Assembly: GCA_902493915.1 (NCBI GenBank)
Contig: CABUQY010000008.1
Location: 1-34,035 of the forward strand
Reading direction: 5' to 3'
Source of the DNA: an uncultured Collinsella sp.
Lineage (GTDB): Bacteria; Actinomycetota; Coriobacteriia; Coriobacteriales; Coriobacteriaceae
Length of the DNA: 34,035 nucleotides
The position numbers and the translations under genes were made by a program. The notes below the pieces were generated by a model. It ran no database searches. It had not been told where the DNA came from and worked only from the letters and a program-made list of their open reading frames with translations. Positions within the stretch are counted from its first letter, which is position 1. Each line of letters starts with the position of its first letter. Below, one piece after another: positions 24,383 to 32,938 of the stretch.

Positions 24383-25843
24383 TTAGCGCACCTGAGCGAC
24401 GTAAGCGACGTTGGTCGAGGAGACCTTGTCCTCGAGCTGGACGCTCATGCGGGGATCGCCAGCGGTGGCGACGGTCAGGTCGCCGGCCTCGACGTAGCCG
24501 AGCTCCTTAGCGGTCTCGATCGCCTTGACGATCGTGCCGTTGACGGTGCCCTGGGTAATCTCGGCCTGGTGCGGGATAACGCCCCAGTACATGATCATCT
24601 GCTGGACGGCCCACTCGTGGCGGGAGAACGCGCAGATCGGCATGTTGGGACGGAAGTGCGAGATCAGGCGAGCAGTACGGCCGGTGGTCGTCGGCACGGT
24701 GATGCACTTGGCGCCAACGGTGGTGGCCATGTTCACAGCGGACATACCCACAACGTTGTTGACAACGCGGGTGCCGTGAGCGTCAGCCGGAACCTCGAGC
24801 GGAGCGTGAGCCGGGAGGTACTTCTCGGTCTCGAGAGCAATGCTGGCCTGCATCTTGACGGCCTCAACCGGGTACTTACCGGCAGCGGACTCGCCGGACA
24901 GCATGACGGCGTCGGTGCCGTCGTAGATGGCGTTAGCAACGTCGGCAACCTCGGCGCGCGTCGGGCGCGGGTTCTGCTGCATGGAGTCGAGCATCTGCGT
25001 AGCGGTGATGACGGGCTTGTAGGCCGCGTTGCACTTGGCGATGATCTCCTTCTGGATGTGGGGAACGAGCTCGGGCTTGATCTCGATGCCCAGGTCGCCA
25101 CGGGCGACCATGATGCCGTCGGAAGCCTCGAGGATCTCGTCGAAGTTCTCGACGCCCAGGGCGCACTCGATCTTCGGGAAGATCGTCACGTGCTCGCCAC
25201 CGTTCTCGCGGCAAAGCTCGCGGATGCCGCGGACGGACTCGCCGTCACGGATGAAGGAAGCGGCGATGTAGTCGATGTTCTCGGTCAGGCCAAAGAGGAT
25301 GTCCTGACGATCGCGCTCGGTGATGGCGGGCAACGAGATGTTGACGTTGGGCATGTTGACGCCCTTGCGCTCGCCGATCAGGCCGTCGTTCTTGACGACG
25401 CAGGTCATGTCCTGACCGTCGACGGACTCGACCTCGAGGGCAACCAGGCCGTCGTCGATCAGGATAAGGGAGCCCTTCTCGACCTCGGAGGGCAGAGCCA
25501 GGTAGTCGAGGGAGATGTGCTCAGAGGTGCCGTGGAAATCCTCGGACGTGGGCTGAGCGGTGACGACGATCTTATCGCCGGTCTTGACGGCAACCTTCTT
25601 GCCATCGACCAGAAGGCCGGTGCGGACCTCGGGGCCCTTGGTGTCGAGCAGGATGCCGACGGGCAGACCGAGCTCCTTGGAAATACGACGGACGCGCTCG
25701 ATGCGACCGTGGTGCTCGTCGTAGGATCCGTGCGAGAAGTTAAAACGGGCGACGTTCATGCCCGCCTTGATCATCTCGCGGATGGTCTCGTCGCTATCGC
25801 AGGCGGGACCCATGGTGCATACAATCTTGGTGCGCTTGTACAT
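24383..25843 (-). CDS. pyk: Pyruvate kinase (486 aa)
   Basis: Last step of glycolysis: phosphoenolpyruvate plus ADP to pyruvate plus ATP, in the cytoplasm. The (beta/alpha)8 core starts RTKIVCTMGPA and continues with MNVARFNFSHG and LLDTKGPEVRTG; the B domain occupies about residues 70-170. The active-site signature is TIFPKIECALGVENFDEIL with the catalytic Lys, followed by DGIMVARGDLGIEI and the MLDSM / RPTRAEVADVANAIYDGTDAVMLSGE stretch. The C-terminal domain has the phosphate-binding-like TTTGRTARLIS. There is no extra PEP-utiliser domain, so it is the short form. GGAGGT lies 5 nt upstream of the start. It is monocistronic, with its own terminator. Confidence 0.97.
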   Translation of the reverse strand: MYKRTKIVCTMGPACDSDETIREMIKAGMNVARFNFSHGSYDEHHGRIERVRRISKELGLPVGILLDTKGPEVRTGLLVDGKKVAVKTGDKIVVTAQPTSEDFHGTSEHISLDYLALPSEVEKGSLILIDDGLVALEVESVDGQDMTCVVKNDGLIGERKGVNMPNVNISLPAITERDRQDILFGLTENIDYIAASFIRDGESVRGIRELCRENGGEHVTIFPKIECALGVENFDEILEASDGIMVARGDLGIEIKPELVPHIQKEIIAKCNAAYKPVITATQMLDSMQQNPRPTRAEVADVANAIYDGTDAVMLSGESAAGKYPVEAVKMQASIALETEKYLPAHAPLEVPADAHGTRVVNNVVGMSAVNMATTVGAKCITVPTTTGRTARLISHFRPNMPICAFSRHEWAVQQMIMYWGVIPHQAEITQGTVNGTIVKAIETAKELGYVEAGDLTVATAGDPRMSVQLEDKVSSTNVAYVAQVR

Positions 25844-25906
25844 TCAGACCTCCATCTGACATCGTCTTGCGCTGATAGATAAACCATAAGAAATAAAACT
25901 GAGATG

Positions 25907-25912
25907 ATTATA
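25907..25912 (-). promoter_or_regulatory. pyk -10 box
   Basis: A perfect TATAAT on the minus strand, 63 nt before the pyk ATG. The best -35 candidate (TTGGGG) is 19 nt away, so the -35 is weak. Confidence 0.55.
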
Positions 25913-26160
25913 ACGAAATGGCGACCGAATACCCCAAAAAATCGACCGTATGCCGAATTAGAAGTTCATTTTTTGCGGAAAAACGGTATATGCAAAAACT
26001 TTACCAACCGTTCTGACCGCTGCTATCTGGGCGATATTTCAGTTTGACGATGTGCCGAAGAAAAAACGTTTTATCAATATTGAGCATCACACGGTCTGCA
26101 TCGTTGCACTCGAGCCGTGTTTCCAATTGGAATGTTATGGCTAGACGCGCTGCTTTGGGG

Positions 26161-26284
26161 TACCATAGCTCCACTATCAACTGCCGCTCAGCACGGCAGC
26201 CTTGATGAGCCCTTGCCCTTCTCCTGGGAATTATGATCGGGCATCAATCTGCTGAGTGGCCCGAATCCCAGGAGGGGACTCTAT
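26161..26284 (+). promoter_or_regulatory. Structured leader that can sequester the ATPase RBS
   Basis: Predicted RNA folds: hairpin A with ATCAA+CTGCCG (26176-26186) pairing CGGCAG, bulged CC, TTGAT (26194-26206); hairpin B with CTCCTGGGA (26221-26229) pairing TCCCAGGAG (26266-26274), plus inner stem TCGGGC/GCCCGA (26237-26242, 26259-26264). Hairpin B covers the AGGAGG of the start codon. TTGAT-GA-GCCC (26202-26212) can instead pair GGGCATCAA (26239-26247), which breaks both. TACCAT (26161-26166) may be the -10 box. It matches no riboswitch class I can name. Confidence 0.5.
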
Positions 26285-28966
26285 ATGCAAAAGGAATACC
26301 TGTCCGCCGCGGCGGAGGTGCTCAGCGACCAGGGCGTCGATGAGAACCTCGGCCTGAGCAACGACGAGGCGTCGTCGCGCCTCGCCAAGACAGGCCCTAA
26401 CAAGCTCGAGGAAGCCGAGAAAACGCCGCTGTGGAAGCGTTTCTTTGAGCAGATGGCCGACCCCATGGTCATCATGTTGATCGTTGCCGCCGTCATCAGC
26501 GCGCTCACGGGTATGGTCAAGGGCGAGCCCGACTTTGCCGACGTCGCCATCATCATGTTCGTCGTTATCGTCAACTCGGTACTGGGCGTGGTCCAGGAAG
26601 CCAAGAGCGAAGAGGCCCTCGAGGCCCTGCAGGAGATGAGCGCGGCGCAGTCCAAGGTGCTGCGCGACGGCAAGCTCGTGCACCTGCCGAGCGCCGAGCT
26701 CGTGCCCGGCGATGTGATCATGCTCGAGGCGGGCGACTCCGTCCCGGCCGACTGCCGTGTGCTCGAGAGTGCCACGATGAAGATCGAAGAGGCTGCACTC
26801 ACTGGCGAGTCCGTGCCCGTCGAGAAGCATGCCAACGTCATTGAGCTCGCCGCCGGCACCGACGACGTGCCGCTCGGCGACCGCAAGAACATGTGCTACA
26901 TGGGTTCCACCGTGGTATACGGCCGCGGTCGCGCCGTCGTGGTCGGCACCGGTATGAACACCGAGATGGGCAAGATCGCCGGCGCCCTGGCCGAGGCCAA
27001 GGAAGAGCTCACGCCGCTGCAGGTGAAGCTCGCCGAGCTCAGCCGCATCCTTACCATCATGGTTATCGTCATCTGCGTCGTCATCTTTGGCGTCGACATC
27101 ATCCGCCACGGCGTGGGCAACGTTCTCACCGATCCGACCGCGCTGCTCGACACCTTTATGGTCGCTGTCTCGCTTGCCGTCGCCGCCATCCCCGAGGGCC
27201 TGGTTGCCGTCGTGACCATCGTGCTGTCGCTCGGCGTGACCAAGATGGCCAAGCGTCAGGCGATTATCCGCAAGCTCTCTGCCGTCGAGACCCTTGGCTG
27301 CACGCAGACCATCTGCTCCGACAAGACCGGTACCCTCACCCAGAACAAGATGACCGTCGTCAAGCACGAGCTCGCTGCGCCTAAGGAGAAGTTCCTGGCC
27401 GGCATGGCTCTGTGCTCCGACGCCCAGTGGGACGAGGAGCTGGGCGAGGCCGTGGGTGAGCCGACCGAGTGTGCGCTCGTCAACGATGCCGGCAAGGCGG
27501 GGCTCACTGGCCTGACTGCCGAGCATCCGCGCGTGGGCGAGGCCCCGTTTGACTCGGGCCGCAAGATGATGTCCGTGGTCGTCGAGACCCTGGACGGCGA
27601 GTATGAGCAGTACACCAAGGGCGCGCCCGACGTGGTGATCGGCCTGTGCACCCATATCTACGAGGGCGACAAGGTCGTTCCGCTGACCGAGGAGCGTCGC
27701 GCCGAGCTCGTGGCCGCCAACAAGGCCATGGCCGACGAGGCCCTGCGCGTGCTGGCGCTGGCAAGCCGCACCTACACCGAGGTCCCGGCCGACTGCAGCC
27801 CCGCTGCGCTCGAGCACGACCTGGTCTTCTGCGGCCTGTCCGGCATGATTGACCCGGTCCGCCCCGAGGTCGCCGACGCCATCCGCGAGGCCCACGATGC
27901 CGGTATCCGCACCGTCATGATTACGGGCGACCACATCGACACCGCCGTGGCCATCGCCAAGCAGCTGGGTATCGTCACCGATCGCAGCCAGGCCATCACG
28001 GGCGCCGACCTCGACCGCATGAGCGACGAGGAACTCGACGCGCACATCGAGGACTACGGCGTGTACGCCCGCGTTCAGCCCGAGCACAAGACCCGCATCG
28101 TCGAGGCTTGGAAGTCGCGCGACCAGATCGTGGCCATGACGGGCGACGGCGTCAACGACGCCCCGTCCATCAAGCGCGCCGACATCGGCGTTGGCATGGG
28201 CATCACCGGTACCGACGTCACCAAGAACGTCGCCGACATGGTGCTTGCCGATGACAACTTCGCCACCATCATCGGTGCCTGCGAAGAGGGCCGTCGCATC
28301 TACGACAACATCCGCAAGGTCATCCAGTTCCTGCTTTCGGCAAACCTTGCCGAGGTCTTCTCGGTGTTTATCGCCACGCTCATCGGCTTTACCATCTTCC
28401 AGCCGGTGCAGCTGCTGTGGGTGAACCTGGTTACCGACTGTTTCCCCGCGCTCGCGCTGGGCATGGAGGACGCCGAGGGCGACATTATGAAGCGCAAGCC
28501 GCGCAACGCTAAGGACGGTGTCTTCGCCGGACATATGGGTCTGGACTGCGTGGTCCAGGGTCTGATCATCACCGTGCTGGTGCTGGCGAGCTTCTTTGTG
28601 GGCGTGTACTTTGACATGGGCTACATTCACATCGCTGATATGATCGCCGGCAATGCCGACGAGGAAGGCGTGATGATGGCGTTCATCACGCTCAACATGG
28701 TCGAGATTTTCCACTGCTTCAATATGCGCAGCCGTCGTGCGTCGCTGTTCACCATGAAGAAGCAGAACAAGTGGCTGTGGGCTTCCGCTGCGCTGGCGCT
28801 GGTGCTGACGGTGATCGTGACCGTACAGCCGACGCTTGCCGAGATGTTCTTTGGCCCTGTGACGCTTGAGCTCAAGGGCGTTCTTGCCGCGCTGGGCCTG
28901 GCCTTCCTGATCATCCCGCTGATGGAGATCTACAAGGCGATCATGCGCGCGGTCGAGAAGGAGTAA
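26285..28966 (+). CDS. Calcium-transporting P-type ATPase, P2A/PMCA-like (893 aa)
   Basis: Pumps a cation, most likely Ca2+, out of the cell using ATP. P2-type features are complete: N-terminal cation ATPase domain, actuator motif LTGESVPVEK (172-181), M4 ion-site motif AAIPEGL (301-306), phosphorylation motif CSDKTGTLT (phospho-Asp D346), nucleotide-domain KGAPDVV, hinge MTGDGVNDAPSIKRADIGV, and M5/M6 with SANLAEVFSVF and WVNLVTDCFPALALGMED. The PEGL and NLVTD motifs match Ca2+ site II of SERCA/PMCA enzymes; Mn2+ cannot be excluded. It is full length with about ten helices. AGGAGG lies 9-10 nt upstream of the start and falls in a leader hairpin, suggesting translational control. It is monocistronic. 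Confidence 0.93.
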   Translation: MQKEYLSAAAEVLSDQGVDENLGLSNDEASSRLAKTGPNKLEEAEKTPLWKRFFEQMADPMVIMLIVAAVISALTGMVKGEPDFADVAIIMFVVIVNSVLGVVQEAKSEEALEALQEMSAAQSKVLRDGKLVHLPSAELVPGDVIMLEAGDSVPADCRVLESATMKIEEAALTGESVPVEKHANVIELAAGTDDVPLGDRKNMCYMGSTVVYGRGRAVVVGTGMNTEMGKIAGALAEAKEELTPLQVKLAELSRILTIMVIVICVVIFGVDIIRHGVGNVLTDPTALLDTFMVAVSLAVAAIPEGLVAVVTIVLSLGVTKMAKRQAIIRKLSAVETLGCTQTICSDKTGTLTQNKMTVVKHELAAPKEKFLAGMALCSDAQWDEELGEAVGEPTECALVNDAGKAGLTGLTAEHPRVGEAPFDSGRKMMSVVVETLDGEYEQYTKGAPDVVIGLCTHIYEGDKVVPLTEERRAELVAANKAMADEALRVLALASRTYTEVPADCSPAALEHDLVFCGLSGMIDPVRPEVADAIREAHDAGIRTVMITGDHIDTAVAIAKQLGIVTDRSQAITGADLDRMSDEELDAHIEDYGVYARVQPEHKTRIVEAWKSRDQIVAMTGDGVNDAPSIKRADIGVGMGITGTDVTKNVADMVLADDNFATIIGACEEGRRIYDNIRKVIQFLLSANLAEVFSVFIATLIGFTIFQPVQLLWVNLVTDCFPALALGMEDAEGDIMKRKPRNAKDGVFAGHMGLDCVVQGLIITVLVLASFFVGVYFDMGYIHIADMIAGNADEEGVMMAFITLNMVEIFHCFNMRSRRASLFTMKKQNKWLWASAALALVLTVIVTVQPTLAEMFFGPVTLELKGVLAALGLAFLIIPLMEIYKAIMRAVEKE

Positions 28967-28973
28967 GTTAACC

Positions 28974-29076
28974 TGTCCGGGCCCGCCCCTGCGTGTTTTC
29001 TTCTTCGCTGGTCCTCGCGCTTCGCGCTGCGGGATCGCTCAGAAGAAACCCCTCTCGGCGGTCGGGCCTTCGGACA
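28974..29076. repeat. Nested imperfect palindrome after the P-type ATPase gene
   Basis: Concentric complementary blocks: TGTCCG (28974) with CGGACA (29071); GCCCG (28981) with CGGGC (29063); TTTCTTCT (28997) with AGAAGAAA (29041); apex GCGC-TTC-GCGC (29017-29027). It forms a roughly 100-nt foldback. There is no T-run right after it. It may be a terminator-like structure or a dispersed element. Confidence 0.5.
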
Positions 29077-29110
29077 ACCTCTCGGGACCATGAGCTGAGG
29101 GAAAGTATGT

Positions 29111-29144
29111 GAGCTGGTCGGGCTTTGCCCGGCCAGCTCTTTTT
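29111..29144 (+). terminator. Rho-independent terminator before rsgA
   Basis: A 13-bp stem with one G-U pair (29111-29123 with 29127-29139), TTT loop and TTTTT tail. It is the strongest terminator after the ATPase gene, which is also why the rsgA start cannot be at 29109. Confidence 0.9.
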
Positions 29145-29192
29145 GATTTAAAATACCTGCTCAGTTGTGATTTTGGCTGCTGGGAGGCGTTT

Positions 29193-30377
29193 GTGGCTAA
29201 GGCTAAGGCTAAAGCGAAGAAAAAGACGACGGGGGCGCGGGCTAAGCGCGGTCGTCGTCGGAAACTCGCGACCGAAGCGCCCGTGTCTGCCGAGGAGTTG
29301 TTGGCGAGCGTACCGGGGCTCGATGCGCTGCAGGATGTCCCGGCGTTTGATGATCTGCCGGTCGATGAAACCCAGCAGACTGCCTTTGATGATTTCTGCG
29401 CACATGCCGAGGAGCCCGAGCAGATGCAGCTCGGTGCCGTGGTACGCCTGGATCGCGGGTTTCCGCTGGTGGCCACTGCCGACGACACCTTTCGCGCCGA
29501 GCATGCCGTGGGGTTTGCCAAGTCGCGCGGCGAGGACGAGGTCCTGCTGCCTGCCGTGGGCGACCGTGTGGCGGTACGCCGCGCTCCCGGGCACGATATG
29601 GGCGTGATTGAGTACGTGCTGCCGCGCCGTACGAGCTTTGAGCGTTGGCGCGGCCGCGCCCGTGGAGAGCGCCAGGTGCTCTGCTCCAACGTGGATAGCG
29701 TGCTAATCGTGCAGGCGCTCGGTGCCGGTGAGGTGCTGCTCGACCGCGTGGCGCGCTCGCTGGTGTTGGCGCTCGACTGCGATGCCGAGCCAGTGGTGGT
29801 GCTCACCAAAGCTGACCGCTGCGATGCCGAGGAACTCGAGCGCGATTTGGACCGCGTGCGCCGCCTGGTGGGTCCGGACGTGCGCGTAATCGTGACGTCC
29901 TCTGCCGAGGGCCGCGGCCTGGACGAGGTCCGTGCCTGCGTGCCTGCCGGGAGCTGTGCCATGATTCTGGGCGAGTCGGGTGCCGGCAAGTCGACGCTGC
30001 TCAATGCACTGCTGGGCCACGATACGTTGGCGACCGGCGGTGTGCGTGAACGCGACGACCAGGGCCGTCACACTACCGTCGCGCGCGTGATGGTGGCGCT
30101 GCCGGGCGACGCCGGCGTGATCGCCGATGCTCCGGGCCTGCGCAGCCTACCGCTCGTGGGTCACGAGCGAGGTCTGGCGCGCGCTTTCCCCGAGATTGTC
30201 GAGGCATCGCGCGCGTGCCGGTTTGGCGATTGCACACATACCCATGAGCCGGGCTGCGCCGTTCGCGAGGCCGAGGACGCCGGGCAGATCGACAGCCTAC
30301 GGCTGGAAACGTTCCAAAACTTGGCGTCATCCATGCGCGTGAGCGCTCAAATGCTCGATCCCGATGTTCATCTGTAA
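29193..30377 (+). CDS. rsgA: Ribosome small-subunit biogenesis GTPase RsgA (394 aa)
   Basis: Circularly permuted GTPase that matures the 30S subunit. The G motifs appear in the permuted order G4-G1-G3: TKAD (205-208), GESGAGKST (260-268), DAPGL (312-316). An OB-fold precedes them (about 80-150), and the zinc knuckle C342-x4-C347-x-H349-x5-C355 (CRFGDCTHTHEPGC) follows. The N-terminal 25 residues are very Lys/Ala-rich, probably an rRNA-binding tail. The start is GTG 29193, with GGAGG 5 nt upstream; the longer frame from 29109 begins inside the preceding terminator. It is a single-gene unit closed by a strong terminator. Confidence 0.94.
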   Translation: MAKAKAKAKKKTTGARAKRGRRRKLATEAPVSAEELLASVPGLDALQDVPAFDDLPVDETQQTAFDDFCAHAEEPEQMQLGAVVRLDRGFPLVATADDTFRAEHAVGFAKSRGEDEVLLPAVGDRVAVRRAPGHDMGVIEYVLPRRTSFERWRGRARGERQVLCSNVDSVLIVQALGAGEVLLDRVARSLVLALDCDAEPVVVLTKADRCDAEELERDLDRVRRLVGPDVRVIVTSSAEGRGLDEVRACVPAGSCAMILGESGAGKSTLLNALLGHDTLATGGVRERDDQGRHTTVARVMVALPGDAGVIADAPGLRSLPLVGHERGLARAFPEIVEASRACRFGDCTHTHEPGCAVREAEDAGQIDSLRLETFQNLASSMRVSAQMLDPDVHL

Positions 30378-30395
30378 TTGATTTTTCCTATGACA

Positions 30396-30429
30396 GCCGT
30401 CTCCCAACTGTTCAGGAGACGGCTTTTTT
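30396..30429 (+). terminator. Terminator of rsgA
   Basis: GCCGTCTCC (30396-30404) and GGAGACGGC (30415-30423), 10-nt loop, then six T. Confidence 0.93.
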
Positions 30430-30459
30430 GCTGCGGAAAAGCCTCGAAACATGCAGTTT

Positions 30460-30519
30460 GCTGACGTGCTGACCAAAACCTTGCCACGAGCTTGACGGGC
30501 TGGTCAGCTTTTGGTCAGC
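30460..30519. promoter_or_regulatory. Heptamer repeats upstream of the Tad operon
   Basis: GCTGACG (30460), GCTGACC (30468), GGTCAGC (30502) and GGTCAGC (30513). The second and fourth belong to an exact 11-bp inverted repeat, GCTGACCAAAA (30468-30478) and TTTTGGTCAGC (30509-30519). A consensus -35 TTGACA follows at 30527-30532, but no good -10 is seen at 17 nt. This is probably the operator region of the pilus operon. Confidence 0.5.
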
Positions 30520-30629
30520 GATTGGTTTGACATCGAAAACCAAGATTGCGATTGCGCCGCTTTGCACTCTGACCGCCCAGACAATGGTGGTACGGGCATT
30601 CGCCCGGCACTGCCATGAGAGGAGCGGCC

Positions 30630-31289
30630 GTGAACAAGAGCAAGCGCATCGCCATCAGTCTGGTCGCGGGCGTGCTCGCTGCTCTGCTCTGCATGGTTTA
30701 CGGCTCGTCGATCCGCTCGCAAGCCGAACAGGTCCAGGCTGAGACCTTGGCCAAGTACGGTGGCGATCGCGTCGAGGTATGCGTCGCGGCGCGCGATATC
30801 GATGTGGGCGAGACCCTCGATGAGACCAATGTCATAACCCAGGAATGGCTGACAAGCCTGCTGCCGCGTGACGCGGTGACCGAGCTGCGCCAGGTGCGCG
30901 GCGACGTGACGACTTCGCGTATTCCCAAAAACGCCGTGATCTGCAATGTCTACACCAAGGCCGAGAGCCACAAGCTCGAGGTGCCTAAGGGCAAGGTCGC
31001 CGTTTCGGTGGCGGTCGATGCCGAGCACTCGGTCGGCGGCGCCACGGGCGTGGGCAGCTACGTGGATGTGTATGTGCAAAAAGACGGCGTAACCGATCGG
31101 CTGTGCGGCGCGTACGTAATCGATACCAGTGAGGATTCCGGTGCCACGCGCGAGGGCAAGATCGAATGGGTGACGCTGGCGGCTGACCCCGAAGACGTCA
31201 AGGAACTGCTGGGAGCTTCGGGCAAGGGAACGGTCAGCTTGACGATTCCCGCCACGGCGCGCGGCAAAAAGAGCGGAGGCGACGAGTGA
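30630..31289 (+). CDS. cpaB: CpaB/RcpC-like SAF-domain pilus assembly protein (219 aa)
   Basis: First gene of a Tad/Flp pilus operon. Residues 6-28 form a transmembrane anchor (IAISLVAGVLAALLCMVYGSSI), followed by an extracytoplasmic SAF domain (about 46-105: VEVCVAARDIDVGETLDETNVI to IPKNAVI), the fold of CpaB/RcpC and of flagellar FlgA. The second half (VAVSVAVDAEHSVGGATGVGSYVDVYV) is the usual RcpC/CpaB continuation. CpaB is thought to help build or gate the Tad secretion channel; in a monoderm it would sit on the outer face of the membrane. The start is GTG 30630, with GGAG 5 nt upstream; ATG 30615 lacks an RBS. Its stop overlaps the next start. Confidence 0.82.
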   Translation: MNKSKRIAISLVAGVLAALLCMVYGSSIRSQAEQVQAETLAKYGGDRVEVCVAARDIDVGETLDETNVITQEWLTSLLPRDAVTELRQVRGDVTTSRIPKNAVICNVYTKAESHKLEVPKGKVAVSVAVDAEHSVGGATGVGSYVDVYVQKDGVTDRLCGAYVIDTSEDSGATREGKIEWVTLAADPEDVKELLGASGKGTVSLTIPATARGKKSGGDE

Positions 31290-32938
31290 TGAAGGCGATC
31301 TGGCTTGCGTGCTGCGCGTGCGGCGATTACGGGCTGTTGCAGCGGGAAGTCGAGGGCCGTGATGCGGGTGCACAGGTGCTTCGCGTGGGTGACCTGGACG
31401 GGCTGATTTCCATGGCGCGGGCGTTTCCGTCGCGCCGCGGGGCTGCCATCATCGCGGCGTCTCTGTTTGATACCGAAGATGTGCGCAAGACTGTTGCGCG
31501 CCTGACGGCCGAAGGCCGCGTGAGTCGCGTGGTCGTGTTGATAGAAGCACTCGATCCGTCGGATATCGAGGGGCTGTTTCGCGCAGGGGCGACCGAGGTC
31601 ATCGCTGCGCACAGTATATGCGGCAACGGGCGCGCGGGCGAGGGAGCGGTTGATTCCGATCGGCACATGACGATTGAGCCCGATGCTTTTGTTGATAGGG
31701 AACCCGGGGCGCCTCGCGCTACAAGAGGCCCGCGTGTTGATGATTATGGAAAAGCGGAAGCCGAGCATGGTCGGCGCCCCCGGAACCCCCTTGTATACGA
31801 TGACGCTGGAGGGCCGGCGCAGCATGCTGGCGACTCCCCGGCTGTAGATATGGGATACGTGCACGGCGTGAATCTGGCGGATGAACTCGACGAAGTTGAG
31901 GGCTTTGCCGGGTGCGGCGAGTTGTCGCTGATGCAGCATGAGCAGATTGCGCAGAACGAACCTGCCTCGCAGACCGAACAAGCTGCCATGCCGGCTTGGA
32001 CGCAGCGTGTGGTTGCGGCGGGGGAGACGGGGACGCTGCCACCGACGCCCGCTCCGCCTCCTCCGATGCCGCCGGCAGACGCTGCCGCTCCGCAGCATCG
32101 AGCTCCGGTCATCTGTGCCATTTCGGGTTCGGGCGGTTGCGGCAAGTCGACGATCGTTGCCACCATGGCACACACATCGTCGCTGTTGGGCTTGCGTGCC
32201 GCCGTGCTCGACCTGGACCTGATGTTTGGAAACCTTTACGACTTGTTAGGCGTCGATGCTCCGCGCGATATGGCGGCACTTATCGAGCCGTCGGCGGCGG
32301 GCGCGCTTGCCGAGCCGGATATCGTGGCCACATCGATGCGCGTGGCGCCGGGCGTTACGCTCTGGGGCCCCGTCGCGGCGCCCGAGCAAGCCGAGCTCAT
32401 GGCACGTCCGGTGGAGCTACTGCTTGATGTTCTGCGTCGCGAATCCGACGTGGTCTTTATCGATACCTCGGTCTTTTGGGGCGACGCCGTGGCGGCTGCG
32501 GTGGCGGCGAGCGACCGTTGCCTGGTCGTTGGCGATGCGGCGGTATCGTCCGCGACATCGGCGTCGCGCGTCATTGAACTGGCAAGTCGAGTAGGTGTGC
32601 CGCGCACGCGCATGAGCGCCGTGTTCAACCGGTTCGGTGCGCGCGGGGCAGACGAGGACGTCGCCATGCGCTTTGAGATTGCCTGTGCGTTGAGCTCCAA
32701 GATTCGTATCGCCGATGGCGGGCAGGATCTCGCCGCGCTCATGGCGTTTGGGCGCGCTGACGAGGCAGTGGGGCAGACCAGCGCTTTTGCGACCAGCGTG
32801 CGCGAGGCCACGCGCGAGATGCTCGTGGAACTGGGGTGCGCCGTCGGCCCTTGGAGCGATATGGTCGCCGACCGTGCAACGCGGACCGAGCGCCCGCGTA
32901 TCCGCCTTCCCTGGTCGCGCGAGGGTGATCAGCGATGA
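31289..32938 (+). CDS. CpaE/TadZ-like pilus localisation ATPase (549 aa)
   Basis: ParA/MinD-superfamily protein expected to position the Tad machinery. Residues 1-110 look like a receiver-like domain (AIWLACCACGDYG, VVVLIEALDPSD, LFRAGATEVIAAHS) as in CpaE. A linker of about 150 residues, rich in Pro/Ala/Glu and probably disordered, follows, then the ATPase domain from about 270. The P-loop is SGSGGCGKST (279-288, K286), followed by AVLDLDLMFGNLYDLLG (switch I region) and DVVFIDTS (Walker B). The first Lys of the deviant Walker A motif is replaced by Ser281. ATG 31289 overlaps the cpaB stop by 1 nt; an in-frame GTG at 31286 is 6 nt after GGAGG and could also be used. Confidence 0.82.
   Translation: MKAIWLACCACGDYGLLQREVEGRDAGAQVLRVGDLDGLISMARAFPSRRGAAIIAASLFDTEDVRKTVARLTAEGRVSRVVVLIEALDPSDIEGLFRAGATEVIAAHSICGNGRAGEGAVDSDRHMTIEPDAFVDREPGAPRATRGPRVDDYGKAEAEHGRRPRNPLVYDDAGGPAQHAGDSPAVDMGYVHGVNLADELDEVEGFAGCGELSLMQHEQIAQNEPASQTEQAAMPAWTQRVVAAGETGTLPPTPAPPPPMPPADAAAPQHRAPVICAISGSGGCGKSTIVATMAHTSSLLGLRAAVLDLDLMFGNLYDLLGVDAPRDMAALIEPSAAGALAEPDIVATSMRVAPGVTLWGPVAAPEQAELMARPVELLLDVLRRESDVVFIDTSVFWGDAVAAAVAASDRCLVVGDAAVSSATSASRVIELASRVGVPRTRMSAVFNRFGARGADEDVAMRFEIACALSSKIRIADGGQDLAALMAFGRADEAVGQTSAFATSVREATREMLVELGCAVGPWSDMVADRATRTERPRIRLPWSREGDQR

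Larger units (their letters stand above)
25844..26284. other. 441-nt divergent intergenic region, pyk and P-type ATPase
   Basis: AT-rich compared with the genes. It holds the pyk promoter and leader on the minus strand and, from about 26160, a structured leader in front of the ATPase gene. Between 25920 and 26150 I see no gene or clear regulatory motif. Confidence 0.6.

Noticed and set aside
24281..25882. 533-aa plus-strand frame opposite pyk
   Set aside because: Mirror of the pyruvate kinase gene, rich in Asp/Gly/Leu, starting inside the pyk terminator.
26231..28714. 827-aa minus-strand frame opposite the P-type ATPase
   Set aside because: Mirror of a gene with complete P-type ATPase motifs; no RBS and no recognisable domain.
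29109..29192. 28-codon upstream extension of rsgA
   Set aside because: It starts inside a strong terminator; GTG 29193 has GGAGG at ideal spacing.
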